From Aralia elata (taxonomy: Eukaryota; Streptophyta; Magnoliopsida; Apiales; Araliaceae): a stretch of 64,000 nt of DNA. The notes beneath the pieces are model-generated. The model made no database searches. It was not told the DNA's origin and worked only from the letters and a program-made list of their open reading frames with translations. Position numbers and translations under genes: made by a program. Shown piece after piece: positions 36,106-47,328 of the stretch (position 1 is its first letter; each line of letters begins with the position of its first letter). Where the stretch lies: positions 94,452,720 through 94,516,719 of the forward strand of contig CM068384.1 in NCBI GenBank assembly GCA_034770075.1, read 5' to 3'.

Positions 36106-36633
36106 CTAGAGTACCTTGGCTGCTGTTCTCTGTGTTCCATAATGGCCGCCATACAGAGAAGAATGACATGCATGTAATATACTAGTAGTCTCGACATCGA
36201 GGATGCATCTTCGGATCACAAGATCCGTGCATTGTTTGAACAAGTAAGGCTCATCCCACATGTATCTCTTTGTATCATGCAAAAATTTCTTCTTCTGCTG
36301 AGAAGTTAGATCCGGTGGTAGTACATGACTCACAAGATAGTTGACAATATCAGCGAACCATGGGATCTCAGATGTGACTGCAAATAGCTGTTCATCAGGG
36401 AAGCAATCGTTTATTTCAACCTTCTCTTTGCTCTCCAAATCCAGATTGTCTAATCTGGAAAGATGATCGGCTACCAGATTTTTCGTGCCTTTCTTGTCCT
36501 TAATTTCCAAGTCAAATTCTTGGAGCAAGAGGATCCACCTGATTAATCTTGGCTTGGCATCTTTCTTTGAGATCAAATATCGAATTGCTGCATGATCAGT
36601 GTACACCACTACCTTTGTTCCAATGAGATAGGA
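36106..36633 (-). pseudogene. Athila RNase H end and integrase zinc finger
   Basis: VVYTDHAAIRYLISKKDAKPRL is the RNase H C-part, NLVADHLSRL the usual end of that domain, and HACHSSLYGGHYGTQRTAAKVL the start of the integrase HHCC finger. It is bounded by two stops that replace sense codons: TGA near 36633 and TAG at 36106. Both could arise by C-to-T change in CGA and CAG codons. Confidence 0.85.
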
Positions 36634-37340
36634 TCAGAACTTGTCGAATGCATAAACAACCGCGAGTAGTTCTTTCTCGGTGGTGGTGTAATTCATTTGG
36701 GCCTCTGAAAGTGTTTTGCTGGCATAGTAGACTGCATGTAGAACCTTATCTCTGCGCTGTCCCAATACCACGCCCACAGCGTAGTCACTAGCATCACACA
36801 TAAGCTCAAATGGAAGAGACCAATCCGGTGCCACTATCACAGGTGCCGTTGTGAACTTCTGTTTCAACAACTCAAAGGCTGCTAAGCAATTTTCATCGAA
36901 TAGAAACGGAACATCTTTTTCCAATAGATTGCACAGGGGTTTTGTGATTTTGGAGAAGTCTTTGATAAATCTCTGGTAGAATCCAGCATGGCCCAAAAAA
37001 CTTCGAACTCCCTTCACAGAAGTCGGTGGAGGCAGTTTCTCGATAGTTCCTAACTTTGCTTTATCCACCTCCAAACCTTTGGCTGAGACCTTGTGACCTA
37101 AGATTATTCCCTCTTGAACCATGAAGTGACACTTCTCCCAATTAAGTACGAGGTTTGTTTCTACGCATCTCTTTAGTACCATGACCAAATTCTCGAGACA
37201 GCTGTCGAAGGAATTTCCAAACACCGAAAAATCATCCATGAAAACCTCCATGTTGATTTCCACCATGTCAGAAAATATTGCCATCATGCACCGTTGGAAT
37301 AGCTGGAGCATTACAAAGACCAAAAGACATTCGTCTGAAA
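36634..37340 (-). pseudogene. Athila reverse transcriptase (C-part) and RNase H
   Basis: After a frame break near 37295 the frame gives MMAIFSDMVE, the catalytic loop FMDDFSVFG, thumb motifs (SFLGHAGFYQRFIKDFSKI) and RNase H (LMCDASDYAVGVVLGQR, TEKELLAVVYAFDKF). The catalytic Asp pair is intact. Codons before ~37295 in this frame are out-of-frame reading of the upstream RT. Confidence 0.85.
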
Positions 37341-40300
37341 GCAAAAGTTCCATATGGACAAGTAAAAGTGGTCTTCTCTTGATCTTCTGGAGCGATGGCA
37401 ATTTGATTGTAACCAGAATATCCGTCTAGCAAACAGTAGTATTCATGCCCTGCCAATCTGTCCAACATTTGATTAATGAATGGAAGTGGGAAGTGATCTT
37501 TCCTTGTGGCTTTGTTGAGCTTTCGGTAGTCCATGCAAACTCTCCACCCCGTGACTGTTCGGGTTGGTATTAGCTCGTTGTTCTCATTTCTTACCACAAT
37601 TATTCCTCCCTTTTTTGGTACACACTGCACAGGGCTCACCCACGGACTGTCAGAGATGGGATAGATAATCCCGGCGTCTAGCCATTTCAGAATTTCTGCT
37701 TTCACTACTTCTTTCATGATGGGATTCAGCCTTCTTTGATGTTCTATAGTGGGCTTGCTGTCATCCTCCATCAGAATCTTGTGCATGCAAAATGAGGGGT
37801 TGATTCCTTTTATATCAGCAATGGTCCATCCAATAGCACCTTGGAATTCTCGAAGGATTCTTATCAGCTTGCCCTCCTGCAAAGAGGTTAGTGCAGAGGA
37901 AATAATGACAGGTAAAGTATCTGAAGAGCCTAGATATGCATACCTGAGGTGACTTGGTAAGGGCTTAAGCTCAAGTTTTGGAGGTACCTCCCTAGATGGT
38001 TTTAAATGAGATGAGGCATCATTTGAGCTTTTCAAAGACTCAATAGGTACCTTAAACTTTGCCATCCTGGGTATTGCATCTAGAAAATGAACATACTCAC
38101 AGTTCTCGGGTTCGTCCAAGTCGATGTCTCCTGTTAGTGTCATCTCAAGCAAGTCACTATGTGTGGCCTTAATGAATTCCTCGATCACTGCATTTTCAAT
38201 GATGTCAACCCGGAAACACTCTTCCTCTTCGGTCGGAAATTTCATAGCCTTAAAGACATTAAAGGTGACTTCTTGGTCTTTCACCCTCATTATCAATTCT
38301 CCCATTTGCACATCAATGAGAGTTCTCCCGTTTGCTAGAAATGGCCTCCCAAGTATGATGGGAATGTCCTTGTCCTCCTCAAAATCTAGGATTATGAAAT
38401 CAGCTGGGAAAATGAACTTATCAACCTTAACAAGAACATCTTCCACAATACCTCTTGGATAGGTGACTGAACGATCTGCTAGCTGAAGAGAGACATTTGT
38501 TAGCTTGGGTGCTGGTAATCCCAACTGAGTAGAGACGGACAATGGCATGAGATTAATGCTTGCACCAAGATCACATAAACATTTTTTGAACGACAGGTCT
38601 CCAATGGTACAAGGAATGGTGAAGCTTCCCGGATCCTTCAACTTTGGAGGTAGCTTCCTTTGTAATACCGCACTGCACTCCTCTGTCAAAGCTACAATTT
38701 CAAAATCTTGCAATTTCTTTTTCCTTGACAGAATACTCTTCATGAACTTGGCATAGCTCGGCATTTGTTCTAAGGCTTCTGCAAATGGTATATTGATCTG
38801 AAGCTTTTTGAAAACCTCAAGAAACTTAGAAAATTGCTTGTCCATTTTCTGCTTTTGCTGCCTTTGAGGGTACGAAACTGGTGGGTAATATTTGGTGGGA
38901 GGAGTTTGAGTCTTCTCTGTGCTTTTTGTTGGTGTGGGCTCAGATCTCTCAAGGCTATCCTCCTCTTCAAAAATTTCAGCAGAGGCAGTTTCTGGGGAGG
39001 GGCGCAGCTGCGCCGTCTCCCTTTGCAAAATGGGTGCAGCTGCGCCGGATGATTCCAGCGCTGAAGATGGGCGCAGCTGCGCTGTCTTCTCGTGTGACAG
39101 GGGCGCAGCTGCGCTGGTTGGCAGGGTCTGCTTCCCACTTCTGGTGGTGACAGCTTGGCATCGCTCCTTCCCATTTCTCCTTGGATTGATTTCTGTGTCG
39201 CTAGGAAGAGCTCCTTGAGGTCTACTAGATAACAAACTGAACAATTGACTCATTTGATTCTCCAAATTCTTGAAACCTAATGTTTGGCCTTGTTCCAACT
39301 TGTCAGTTTTGGCCATGTATCTCTCCAAATTTTCACTCATTTCAACAACCTTCTTATCAGTAGCTGAGACCTGTTGCTGAATGTGGAACCCCGGAGGATT
39401 GAGAGGTTTTAGAGCTTGCTGTTGGTCTTGTCGGTTGCTCCACGAGAAGTTGGGGTGATTCCTATTCCCTGGAGTGTAGTTGTTCTGATATTGATTTGTT
39501 GGCCTCTGGTAGTTGCTCACAAATTGCACTGACTCAGCATTGATGGCACACTGATCAGAAGAGTGTGAACCTGCACAAAGCTCACAAATTATGGAGACTT
39601 GCTGCCCTTTTCCTTCATATATGTTATCAATCTTTTTGACTATAGCTGAAATCTGGGCTTGAAGTGAAGTGGCCGTGTCAACCTCTAGTATCCCTGCTAC
39701 TTTTGGTTGGATGGATCTAGAAGATGGCCATTGATAGTTATTTGCAGCCATGGTCTCCAAAAGTTCATAAGCTTCGTCATAGTTTTTACCCATGAATGCT
39801 CCACCTGCAGCTGCATCGATGCCTGCCCGTGTTTGAATATTCAACCCATTGTAAAATGTGTTAAGTTGCATCCATTGGGGCAAACCGTGATGTGGACACT
39901 TTCTCAATAGTTCCTTGTACCGCTCCCATGTCTCATACAAGTATTCTCCATGATGTTGTTCATATGAAGAGATGTCATTTCTCAACTTGTTAGTTTTGGC
40001 CGGTGGAAAGAATTTTGCTAAGAATTTCTGGGCCAAATCTTGCCAAGTAGTAATAGATCCCGGTGGTAGTGAGTGTAGCCAACTCTTTGCTTTATCCCTC
40101 AATGTGAATGGGAATAACCGCAATCTCACCGCATCTTCCGAAATCCCGCTGAATTTGAATGTATCACAGATCTCTAAAAAAATTATCAAGTGCTCATTTG
40201 GGTCATCAACCACCATTCCTCCGAATTGGACAGAATTTTGGATCATATGGATTGTCCCTGGTTTGATTTCAAAGGAATTAGCCGTTATGGCTGGCCTTGA

Positions 40301-40492
40301 GATACTTGATTGCAAATCATTAATTCTTGGCGTAGCATAATCTCTTAATGCTTTTTGTGCTTCTCCCGCCATTGGTTGTGGTTGTTCTAGATCCTCCAGA
40401 GTGTTTTCAGCACACTTTCTTGACTGTTGAACCCTTTTTTCAATGTTATCCACGAAAGGCAATAGGTTAGGATTCTTCGACCGAGTATGCAT
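37268..40492 (-). CDS. Athila gag-protease-RT N-part polyprotein
   Basis: A 1074-residue open frame. Gag capsid region ~50-260 (KPGTIHMIQNSVQFGG, KSWLHSLPPGSITTWQDL, KFFPP), knuckle CELCAGSHSSDQC at ~305, a low-complexity linker ~330-560, protease LCDLGASINLMPLS at ~640, RT from ~870 (WVSPVQCVPKKGG, VCMDYRKLNKATRKD, LLDGYSGYNQI, SFGLCNAP). The linker (~residues 459-497) contains four GCGCAGCTGCGC words translated alternately as AAAP and AQLRP. The start MHTRSKNPN follows the PBS by ~130 bases. The frame is broken at ~37295 by an indel in RT, so the full polyprotein is not made from this copy. Confidence 0.85.
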   Translation of the reverse strand: MHTRSKNPNLLPFVDNIEKRVQQSRKCAENTLEDLEQPQPMAGEAQKALRDYATPRINDLQSSISRPAITANSFEIKPGTIHMIQNSVQFGGMVVDDPNEHLIIFLEICDTFKFSGISEDAVRLRLFPFTLRDKAKSWLHSLPPGSITTWQDLAQKFLAKFFPPAKTNKLRNDISSYEQHHGEYLYETWERYKELLRKCPHHGLPQWMQLNTFYNGLNIQTRAGIDAAAGGAFMGKNYDEAYELLETMAANNYQWPSSRSIQPKVAGILEVDTATSLQAQISAIVKKIDNIYEGKGQQVSIICELCAGSHSSDQCAINAESVQFVSNYQRPTNQYQNNYTPGNRNHPNFSWSNRQDQQQALKPLNPPGFHIQQQVSATDKKVVEMSENLERYMAKTDKLEQGQTLGFKNLENQMSQLFSLLSSRPQGALPSDTEINPRRNGKERCQAVTTRSGKQTLPTSAAAPLSHEKTAQLRPSSALESSGAAAPILQRETAQLRPSPETASAEIFEEEDSLERSEPTPTKSTEKTQTPPTKYYPPVSYPQRQQKQKMDKQFSKFLEVFKKLQINIPFAEALEQMPSYAKFMKSILSRKKKLQDFEIVALTEECSAVLQRKLPPKLKDPGSFTIPCTIGDLSFKKCLCDLGASINLMPLSVSTQLGLPAPKLTNVSLQLADRSVTYPRGIVEDVLVKVDKFIFPADFIILDFEEDKDIPIILGRPFLANGRTLIDVQMGELIMRVKDQEVTFNVFKAMKFPTEEEECFRVDIIENAVIEEFIKATHSDLLEMTLTGDIDLDEPENCEYVHFLDAIPRMAKFKVPIESLKSSNDASSHLKPSREVPPKLELKPLPSHLRYAYLGSSDTLPVIISSALTSLQEGKLIRILREFQGAIGWTIADIKGINPSFCMHKILMEDDSKPTIEHQRRLNPIMKEVVKAEILKWLDAGIIYPISDSPWVSPVQCVPKKGGIIVVRNENNELIPTRTVTGWRVCMDYRKLNKATRKDHFPLPFINQMLDRLAGHEYYCLLDGYSGYNQIAIAPEDQEKTTFTCPYGTFAFRRMSFGLCNAPAIPTVHDGNIF
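39001..39115 (-). repeat. Four GCGCAGCTGCGC words inside gag
   Basis: Copies at 39001-39014, 39032-39045, 39070-39083 and 39102-39115, three of them with a change in one end base. They keep the reading frame open and are read in two different frames in alternation. Confidence 0.85.
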
Positions 40493-40618
40493 ACACTACT
40501 CAAGAGTACCTATCACAATGTAGAAGAAAATAAAATAGAATTAGGATAAGAACAAATTTGTTTAACTAAAACCAATCTAATTTAAATTGATGATGAAAGT
40601 TATAAACGCAATTAAAAC

Positions 40619-40636
40619 TCCCCGGCAACGGCGCCA
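40619..40636 (-). other. Athila primer binding site (tRNA-Asp type)
   Basis: TCCCCGGCAACGGCGCCA on the + strand is TGGCGCCGTTGCCGGGGA on the element strand, six bases inside the LTR end. This is the PBS form usual for Athila-lineage elements, attributed to tRNA-Asp. Confidence 0.85.
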
Positions 40637-40642
40637 AAAACT

Positions 40643-42251
40643 TGTTGGGATATTTGTAAGTATAACAAATACGACTCATACACGCAAGTGCACATGATCC
40701 ACAAGTAATATAAAGTAAGTAAAGTATCGATCTCATGAGAAATTGAATTGCATTTATGACTACAAACACCGATTTTATAATTAATTCGTAATTCGGTCTC
40801 TTTAAACAATTGATTTTAGCGATGAGATTATATAACGAATACTGATGAAACAAATAGAACAAATTATGGTTGTAAAAATACAGATTTTATGGGCTTGGGA
40901 TTATAATTTCACTTATTGCAAACTTAGATTTCCATGCTTCCTATTGTTACTAATTGATTATTGCAGAATGTTGGTCGAGAACACGAATGTAAAATATGGC
41001 CACCTCTCGATGCACCATATTCATATCACATTAAATCCACAATTGATAGAATGAATGTGAACACCCTAGATGACTAATGCACTATATTTCTATGTGTATT
41101 TAAGTACAAGTTCTCAATTGGCCACATATGGTGCTTCGGTATATCTCTATCCTAAGCACAAATCATATCTTCACGAGGAATGTAAAAATTATGAACATAT
41201 GCTAGCATAATTAGATCTCAATTTATACTTCCTTTCTCAATTCCATATAAATTATCACAGTAATTGGTGATCAAGCAATTAAACATGAAGTATAGATTAT
41301 GCTAGACACTCATTTCATAACCAACTAGCATTAATAAGGAAACATTTCAATTCTTAGCAATGCAAAAGATCCATTATAATCTAAAGAATTGAGTTTAGTT
41401 CATAATAACAATAATAGAATTCATCATGCACAATTGGTTTATCATCATAATTACAGAATAGGAAAATTAATCAAGAACAGAAAATATTCAAGCTCCCTGT
41501 TTCCGTTCTGCAACTTCTGATGGTTTTCCAAGTTGTGTAGATTGTTGATTTCTTGCTCCTAATCTCCAATTCAGCATCCATATGGCTCCATTCTTTAGTT
41601 CCCAAATGCAATTTGTGCTCAGCTGGTTGTTTCCAAGTTTGAAGCTAAAATGCAGTAAAAATTATTCTAATTTTCGTGTAAGAGGGAGCTCTTCAAATTG
41701 AATTCCAAATTGGTTAATAATACATGCTTAATTTGTCTTATTTTGACTTATTCTGATTCCCACTAATAAAGTTTAAACCCACTGAACCCTCAAAATCTGA
41801 CATTGCATGATTTCCTGATAATGTTGCTTCGCTGGATGGAACGTGCTGCATGGCTGGCTGGCGACAGGCGCAGCTGCGCCGACGCCCTTTGTAAAAGGGG
41901 CACAGCTGCACCGGGGGCAGGAAATGAACATGAGGGGCGCAGCTGCGCCGGCCTCAAGGCCAAACAGGGCGCAGCTGCGCCGGTTGCCAGTCTGCTGCTA
42001 TGCTGCTGTAGCTTGATCTCTCGATTCTCGTGTCCTGTACAAGCAACAAATAATCAAATAGCTCCCAACCAACAAATGCAATAAACCCCGTGTCAAATTT
42101 ACCAAAAACCGTGCAAAAGCCATATAATGAGAGTAGTAAATCAAAACCGAAAGAGAGGGAAAAATGCATGAAAACGTACTAAGTAGCTATTAGATAAGCA
42201 ACGAATGAAACCAAATAGCATCCAATAAGTAGGTATGAAACCTACTTATCA
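40643..42251 (-). mobile_element. Athila 5' LTR (right)
   Basis: TGTTGGGATATTTG to CCTACTTATCA, 1609 bases, close to the left LTR. GCGCAGCTGCGC words at 41867-41880, 41899-41912 (changed to GCACAGCTGCAC), 41936-41949 and 41968-41981 match the positions in the other LTR. The TSD ATACT follows at 42252-42256. Confidence 0.9.
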
Positions 42252-42256
42252 ATACT

Positions 42257-43142
42257 GTATCTCTATCTCAGCTGGTTAGACAAGGGTTAGAAATGGAAGA
42301 GATTAAGGAAGACCATTGTTCAGCCTCCTCCCAAGAACACTCATGAACAAGCTCAAGATGTTTATGAAGAGATTGATAGACAGGATACCAAAGTTGCTGC
42401 CAAGGAAAGTTTATCCCTTGTTGAATAGGATAGGAAGCAGATAAAGAAGGGAAAATCTGCCAAAATGGCTAAGTCCGATAGGCTCATTCAAATTGAAGAT
42501 TCTGTCAAGCCGATCGTAGAGCCTTCCAGCTCTCCGATCGTAGACCAAGTAGAAGCAGCAGATGTTGATGAGATGGTTGGGAAAGCTTCTGAGCCCGAGC
42601 CAATGAATGATGAAGAGACAACTAGGATGGCTAATATGTCAGAGCCACAAAAAACTAATGAAGAGACGGTTGTGAAGGTATCTAAACCTGAGTCAAAGAA
42701 GAAGAGATTAATAAAGAAGAAGATTAAGAATGCTAAAAAATAGAAAAAGAAAGAGAAAACCCTAGAATTACCCAAATCAGTCAAAGCTACTTTTGAGGGG
42801 GAGGCACAAATTCCACTTCCAAGCTCTTCTGATGATTCCTTGGAGCTAACAAGGATCATTGAATTTGTTGTAGAGGACATCGAAAGAGAGTTAAGTTAAA
42901 CTGCTTTTGAGCCAGTAGATGTTCAATCTGAGGAGAAGCAACCAGATGCTACATATGAAGCCCCTCCCCAATCTCAGAAGAGACAGGAGCAGGGCAAATG
43001 CATGTGGAATTCTTAGGCGAAGCACTATATGATAATACAGGAGAAAACATAGGCAGAAGCACTACTGTCTATGATAGTAGTAATGACTTATTGTTCTATT
43101 TTCTTCCTGTCACGCCCTTGCTGAGAGCACTCAAGCACAGAG
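42257..43142 (+). pseudogene. Retroelement ORF, middle part
   Basis: Continuation of the ORF interrupted at 28898. The frame 42465-42743 is Glu/Lys/Ser-rich (SKPESKKKRLIKKKIKN) and several stops (for example 42740) break it. The codons GATCGTAGA at 42512-42545 belong to the word found again at 45740-46000 and 47515-47895. Ends at the solo Tat LTR. No fold is recognisable; such acidic variable middles are common in this ORF family. Confidence 0.45.
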
Positions 43143-45550
43143 TGTCGATGCCGGGAAAATTTCTTAATTTTGTTTTGTTTCTACCCTTTTTAAGATTTCG
43201 ATTTATTCATTTCGCTTAAAGGGTGATTTTTAGGAAAAAGTTGACATAAATGCTGACGGGGTTTTGAAAAGTTAATTTTAATGATGGGTCAATTTGACAG
43301 AGCCGTCAGTTGGTAAAGATTTAAATGGATGTACCAACTCATTCAGATTTTTAGATTTTCGCAATATGGCCCAATATATGACTCCGTAAAATTGGTCTCG
43401 AAACCAAGATTCATAGAGTTCGGGGGCTTGCTTAAGCGAGGGGAAGGTGTTAGGCACCGCCCGACTTCCGTGAAAACACGGTTACCGCATCTTATTGTTT
43501 TCCTAAGTGTGAAGTGTATGTGTGTGTATGTGTGTGATTTTGAAGGAATTTGTTATCTAGCTTTGGATCGAAATCGTGAGAAGTGCGTTATCTTGAAAGC
43601 AACCTTAAACCTCTTTGGACCTATGCGCGAGGGATTTGATTCAAGGAAAAGGTTCATTTTAGTTTTTAGTTGATAAAACATTTTGGGGTGACATTTCGGA
43701 AAATATGATTTTCAAACCCTCCACTAAATAGGAATCGAGATTCTTTGTTACGTTCAATTTTAACTTAAGGTCGTCTTACTAACCCAACGCGATTTGATTT
43801 TAAAAGATCTTTGTCGTTTCGTTTAAAAATCATTTTTTGGTGATAAATGGGAAATTAAGCATCAAAATAGGGTCGGGCCGATCCGTGGGCATGAAAGCCG
43901 TCTCAATAGCCCCGATCACCTGCAATCGCAATTTTCACTATCACGGGGCCTTAAATCCGATTTTCATGGGATGAAACCCTCGATACCGTTTTAAGGCCCA
44001 AATTTATATTTACAATGATTCGGATAATAACTTTACAATCAAAATAATGTCCATCGTGGGAATTAGGTCAAGATCCGATTCGAGGATCCCGACTTCAATA
44101 ATCCTAGGCTCACATAATAATATATTGAAACGTAAGCAAAAAAGATCTAAAATGGGTTCCCGTAACTCTATCTTTTAGATTGCAATATCGAAACCAACAT
44201 TTCAAGGGACTATGCGTATTGATAAGATCCATGGAAAGGGACTTAAGATCTAGGATGTAAATCCATATATCTAAGTTGTCTCAGATCTATATAATGCCAC
44301 AATCGGGATTAAAACGAAAGCTTATATAAAAAATGTATCCTAAAACCGCTATCAGGTAATTCAATTGTTAGAATTCCTAGCGCAATTAGTTAGGACCTCC
44401 TCCCCACTAGATACGGATCTAGGGTTTTGCGGAGTGTTCATAAAATTAACTTAAAACATTATAAATGACCAGATCCACAATAGATCAACCGCGGCAGTTG
44501 GCGCAGTGGTTCAAATGAGACCCCAGGACGAACCGTAAACTCGGACGTCCTGGGATCGAATCCCACTTGCAACAATTGTTAAGCCTGCAAAGGCAACGCG
44601 GTCACGGGTCGTACATTTCTGGGTGTAAATCATAGATTAGGGGAAGCCTGTACGCAAAGCCTGGCCCTGGGTGGGGAGATTATTCTGATTGCGGTTGGGA
44701 CAATCCACATTATGAAAAAAAAAAAAGATCCACAGTAGATCTAGGCAAGATCTAGCAAAAAGGTTAAAGCTTTGACTTTGAAACCATTGATAAGCTAGAT
44801 TCAGGCTAGATCTATGGTGGATCTAGTAAAAAGATTCAAACTTTGACAATGGCAAGATAAAATTTCCATTAAAAATGATCTAAATCTAAAGGAGATTTGA
44901 TAAAAGATGCAACAATCGAAAGATAAACAAACTTTAAGCACAACAATGGACAAAACACAAGAGATCTAATAAATCTATATTGAATTTATAAGAAATATTG
45001 AATCTTTCACCTTGGGAAACGAGATTTGACACTTCCTTACTCTCAAATGTATATAGATCTAACTAATCTAATACAAAGTTGGAGAAAATCTAGCAATTTT
45101 TGAAAATCTGCTGAAAGTCGACATTTATAGGCTTCCCTAGGTAGTCATAGGTACACCTGCGGCTGGCCCAGGTGGGGCCCACGTGCCTCGGTCTTCGTGT
45201 CATGTCGTCGGTTCTTCGTCTCATTTGCTGAAATGTCCGTAACTTTCAATCCATGAAGGGTTAGGAGAAGTGCGATACCATTCCGGAAAACTCCTTCTAA
45301 GAGCTACGCAATGACATAAGGTTTAGCCAATTCCGGATCTGGGAGGATAAAGCAGTAAGCAGAAATAAATCTTCCCAAGGATGCCAACTGATCAACCGCC
45401 ATGCTGAGCGTAGTTTGTCACTCGGCGATCGTTGAGATAGCTTTATGCATCCCAAAATCTTCTGTTCGGGTGTCCCGCCCTCCGGCTGAAATGACTCTTT
45501 TGCCCTCCTGCCAGGGTTAGAAGATATATGCAAAATTTCGCGTGTCTACA
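43143..45550 (-). mobile_element. Solo LTR of a Tat-type Ty3/gypsy element
   Basis: The + strand starts TGTCGATGCCGG and ends CGCGTGTCTACA; the LTR at 53497-55573 has the same ends and shares long blocks (GGGGCTTGCTTAAGCGAGGG, ATGGATGTACCAACTCAT). Flanks CAGAG (43138-43142) and CAGAT (45551-45555) are a 4/5 target-site duplication. With no internal sequence on either side it is a solo LTR left by LTR-LTR recombination. A SINE sits inside it. Confidence 0.85.
44487..44725 (+). mobile_element. tRNA-derived SINE
   Basis: About 240 bases beginning AACCGCGGCAGTTGGCGCAG. A-box-like TTGGCGCAGTGG (44499-44510) and B-box-like GGATCGAATCC (44553-44563) form an RNA polymerase III internal promoter. The unit ends in a run of A (44715-44726) and is flanked by a 16-base duplication, AGATCCACAATAGATC (44471-44486) and AGATCCACAGTAGATC (44726-44741). 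That is the hallmark of LINE-driven retroposition. It entered the solo LTR after the Tat insertion. Not a functional tRNA gene: no acceptor pairing or anticodon arm is apparent. Confidence 0.85.
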
Positions 45551-47115
45551 CAGATATCTGAGTTTCATCACTTGGACATTCACATCATTTCCTAATGTCA
45601 AAGTGTTGTCTCAGAATTATCCAAGGGTTCTCAACTTCGCGTCCAGAATAATTTTCAATGGTGAATCTTCTTCAGGTATATGGAATAAGTTCACCTTCAT
45701 TTCTAATTCTTTATTCTGTAACACCTAACCCCCTTCTCGCAATGAAGTAGTCGTAGAGTCCAACACTACGATTGTTGAGCGATCGTCGTGCTTAAACCCT
45801 CAATTCCCGATCGTAGAGTCCCAAAACCCTACGATCGATGTACAAAACACTAACTCCCTGATTACAGAGTCCCAACACCCTACAATCAATGTACAAAGTC
45901 CTATACACATATCTTATTCACCTCACATATCTCCTGTTCATATACACTCTAACCCACCATCTCTTCCATTTTCTCCAATCGTAGAGTCTCAAAACCCTAT
46001 AATTGAGACCCAAACTCATATAAATACTCCACACATTGTCCATACAAATATACCATCTACATCATATGCTCATACAGGAATACCTTCCTCCTCTAATACT
46101 CAAAACTTAGATCTTACAATTGCTCATTCTTCATTCAATTCAATATACATAAGGAATGAGTTAAAGCTTTAATAGAGCAGATCCTAGAACGGGTTTCAGT
46201 AGTACCGTCTAAGATCCAGCTTGAAAGAATGTTAGATGTCATTGCTGATGAATGCACTGAAGGGATCCAGGACACGGCTACTAGGATTCAGAAAGGTCTA
46301 GCTTACATTGCTGAGACAACATCAAAAGTCCCTGGGGAGATGTCCAATGAATTTGGAAAAAGAATCAAAGAGCTAATTCAGACTATCCTTGAGAATCTCC
46401 AGAAGCGAGACGAGATCTACTTTAAGCAGATCACCGATCATAAAGCAGTTGTGCTCTCTCTCCAATCTACAAATGCCGAATCCATCAAGTTTCTCTCTGA
46501 CAAGTTTTTATCATTAAGCTCCTCATTGCTAGAATTTAAAGGCTTCGTAATGCAGTCAATGGAATGAACAGACATTGCAATGGCTCTTGTTCACCATCAA
46601 ATAGAACAAGCTGATGCTAGACATCAAGAATCCAGAGAAGACATTGCCCTGTCAAGGAGCCAAATGCTAGAACTTGTCAACACTGTCAAGTAACTCTCAG
46701 AAGAAGTCAACACTCTACGAATCGACCGAGATGCTGACAAAAAGGGGGAGAGGAGATGACCTCAGCAATCATCAATTCATCCTCCTCCCTCTAGAGTTTC
46801 TTCAGCACCTTAAGCCATACCTCTAGGTCGTAGTCCAACTCATGGACAGTCGGCTTCCTCTTCAAGGACAGAATCGTCAAGTGCAGTAACACTTACTATC
46901 TCACGACTCTCATCTAATAACCCAATATTCATAAATAGAAATCTTCAAGGGGTTCATATTGAAGGGGAAGAATGATTTAATATTCTTGATCTCAGTCCCA
47001 GAGACTCAATTGAAGAAATTCAGAGGAGAGAAACTGAAAGGAGAGAAAGCTACTTGAGAAGGCGAGAAGCTGAAAGAAGAGATCCGCTAAGGAGCAAAGG
47101 GGGGAAAGGTAAATA
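45551..47115 (+). pseudogene. Retroelement ORF, C-terminal part with coiled coil
   Basis: Downstream of the solo LTR the ORF resumes with a Pro/Ser/Thr-rich stretch (45740-46140) containing repeated ATCGTAGAGTC words, then the open stretch 46229-46567: a helical, coiled-coil-like segment (KRIKELIQTILENLQKRDEIY, SDKFLSLSSSLLEF). After stops it ends in a basic/acidic tail (RRESYLRRREAERRDPL) at ~47115. There are many stops. The position before a PPT-like run and LTR fits an extra ORF of a SIRE-like copia element, but this is inference. Confidence 0.45.
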
Positions 47116-47328
47116 AAGATAGAAGGTAAATATGTTGTGAAATTTTCCTTATAAATTTTTTATATACTTAGTAAAATTCTTTTATTCATCAATAAATTCA
47201 TTATTTTTCTCTAGAAATATAGTTGCTCACTTTATATAAGTCACATTTAAATTCAAAGTATCATACATCTTAGAATTGATGAATGCTTAAAACTATTAGT
47301 TTTATCATCATCAAATAGAGAGAGAGAT
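47116..47328 (+). other. 3' spacer with degenerate PPT
   Basis: AT-rich sequence ending TCATCAAATAGAGAGAGAGAT just before an LTR start, resembling a mutated purine tract. Confidence 0.4.

Larger units (their letters stand above)
28899..42251 (-). mobile_element. Complete Athila-type Ty3/gypsy retrotransposon
   Basis: The 13.35 kb unit has both LTRs (28899-30515 and 40643-42251, very similar), a 5-bp TSD, PBS, gag-pol on the minus strand and a PPT next to the left LTR. LTR similarity and the intact TSD indicate a recent insertion, yet the polyprotein has two frame breaks and two stops and the second ORF copy is frameshifted. It splits the ORF at 27930/42257. The word GGCGCAGCTGCGCC recurs about 19 times (exact or near copies) in LTRs, 3' region and gag. 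Confidence 0.9.

Noticed and set aside
38834..39218. ORFs over the gag linker on both strands
   Set aside because: They are produced by the GCGCAGCTGCGC words being open in several frames.
44491..44570. Functional tRNA gene
   Set aside because: Only A- and B-box resemblance; no cloverleaf, and the poly(A) tail with TSD shows a SINE.
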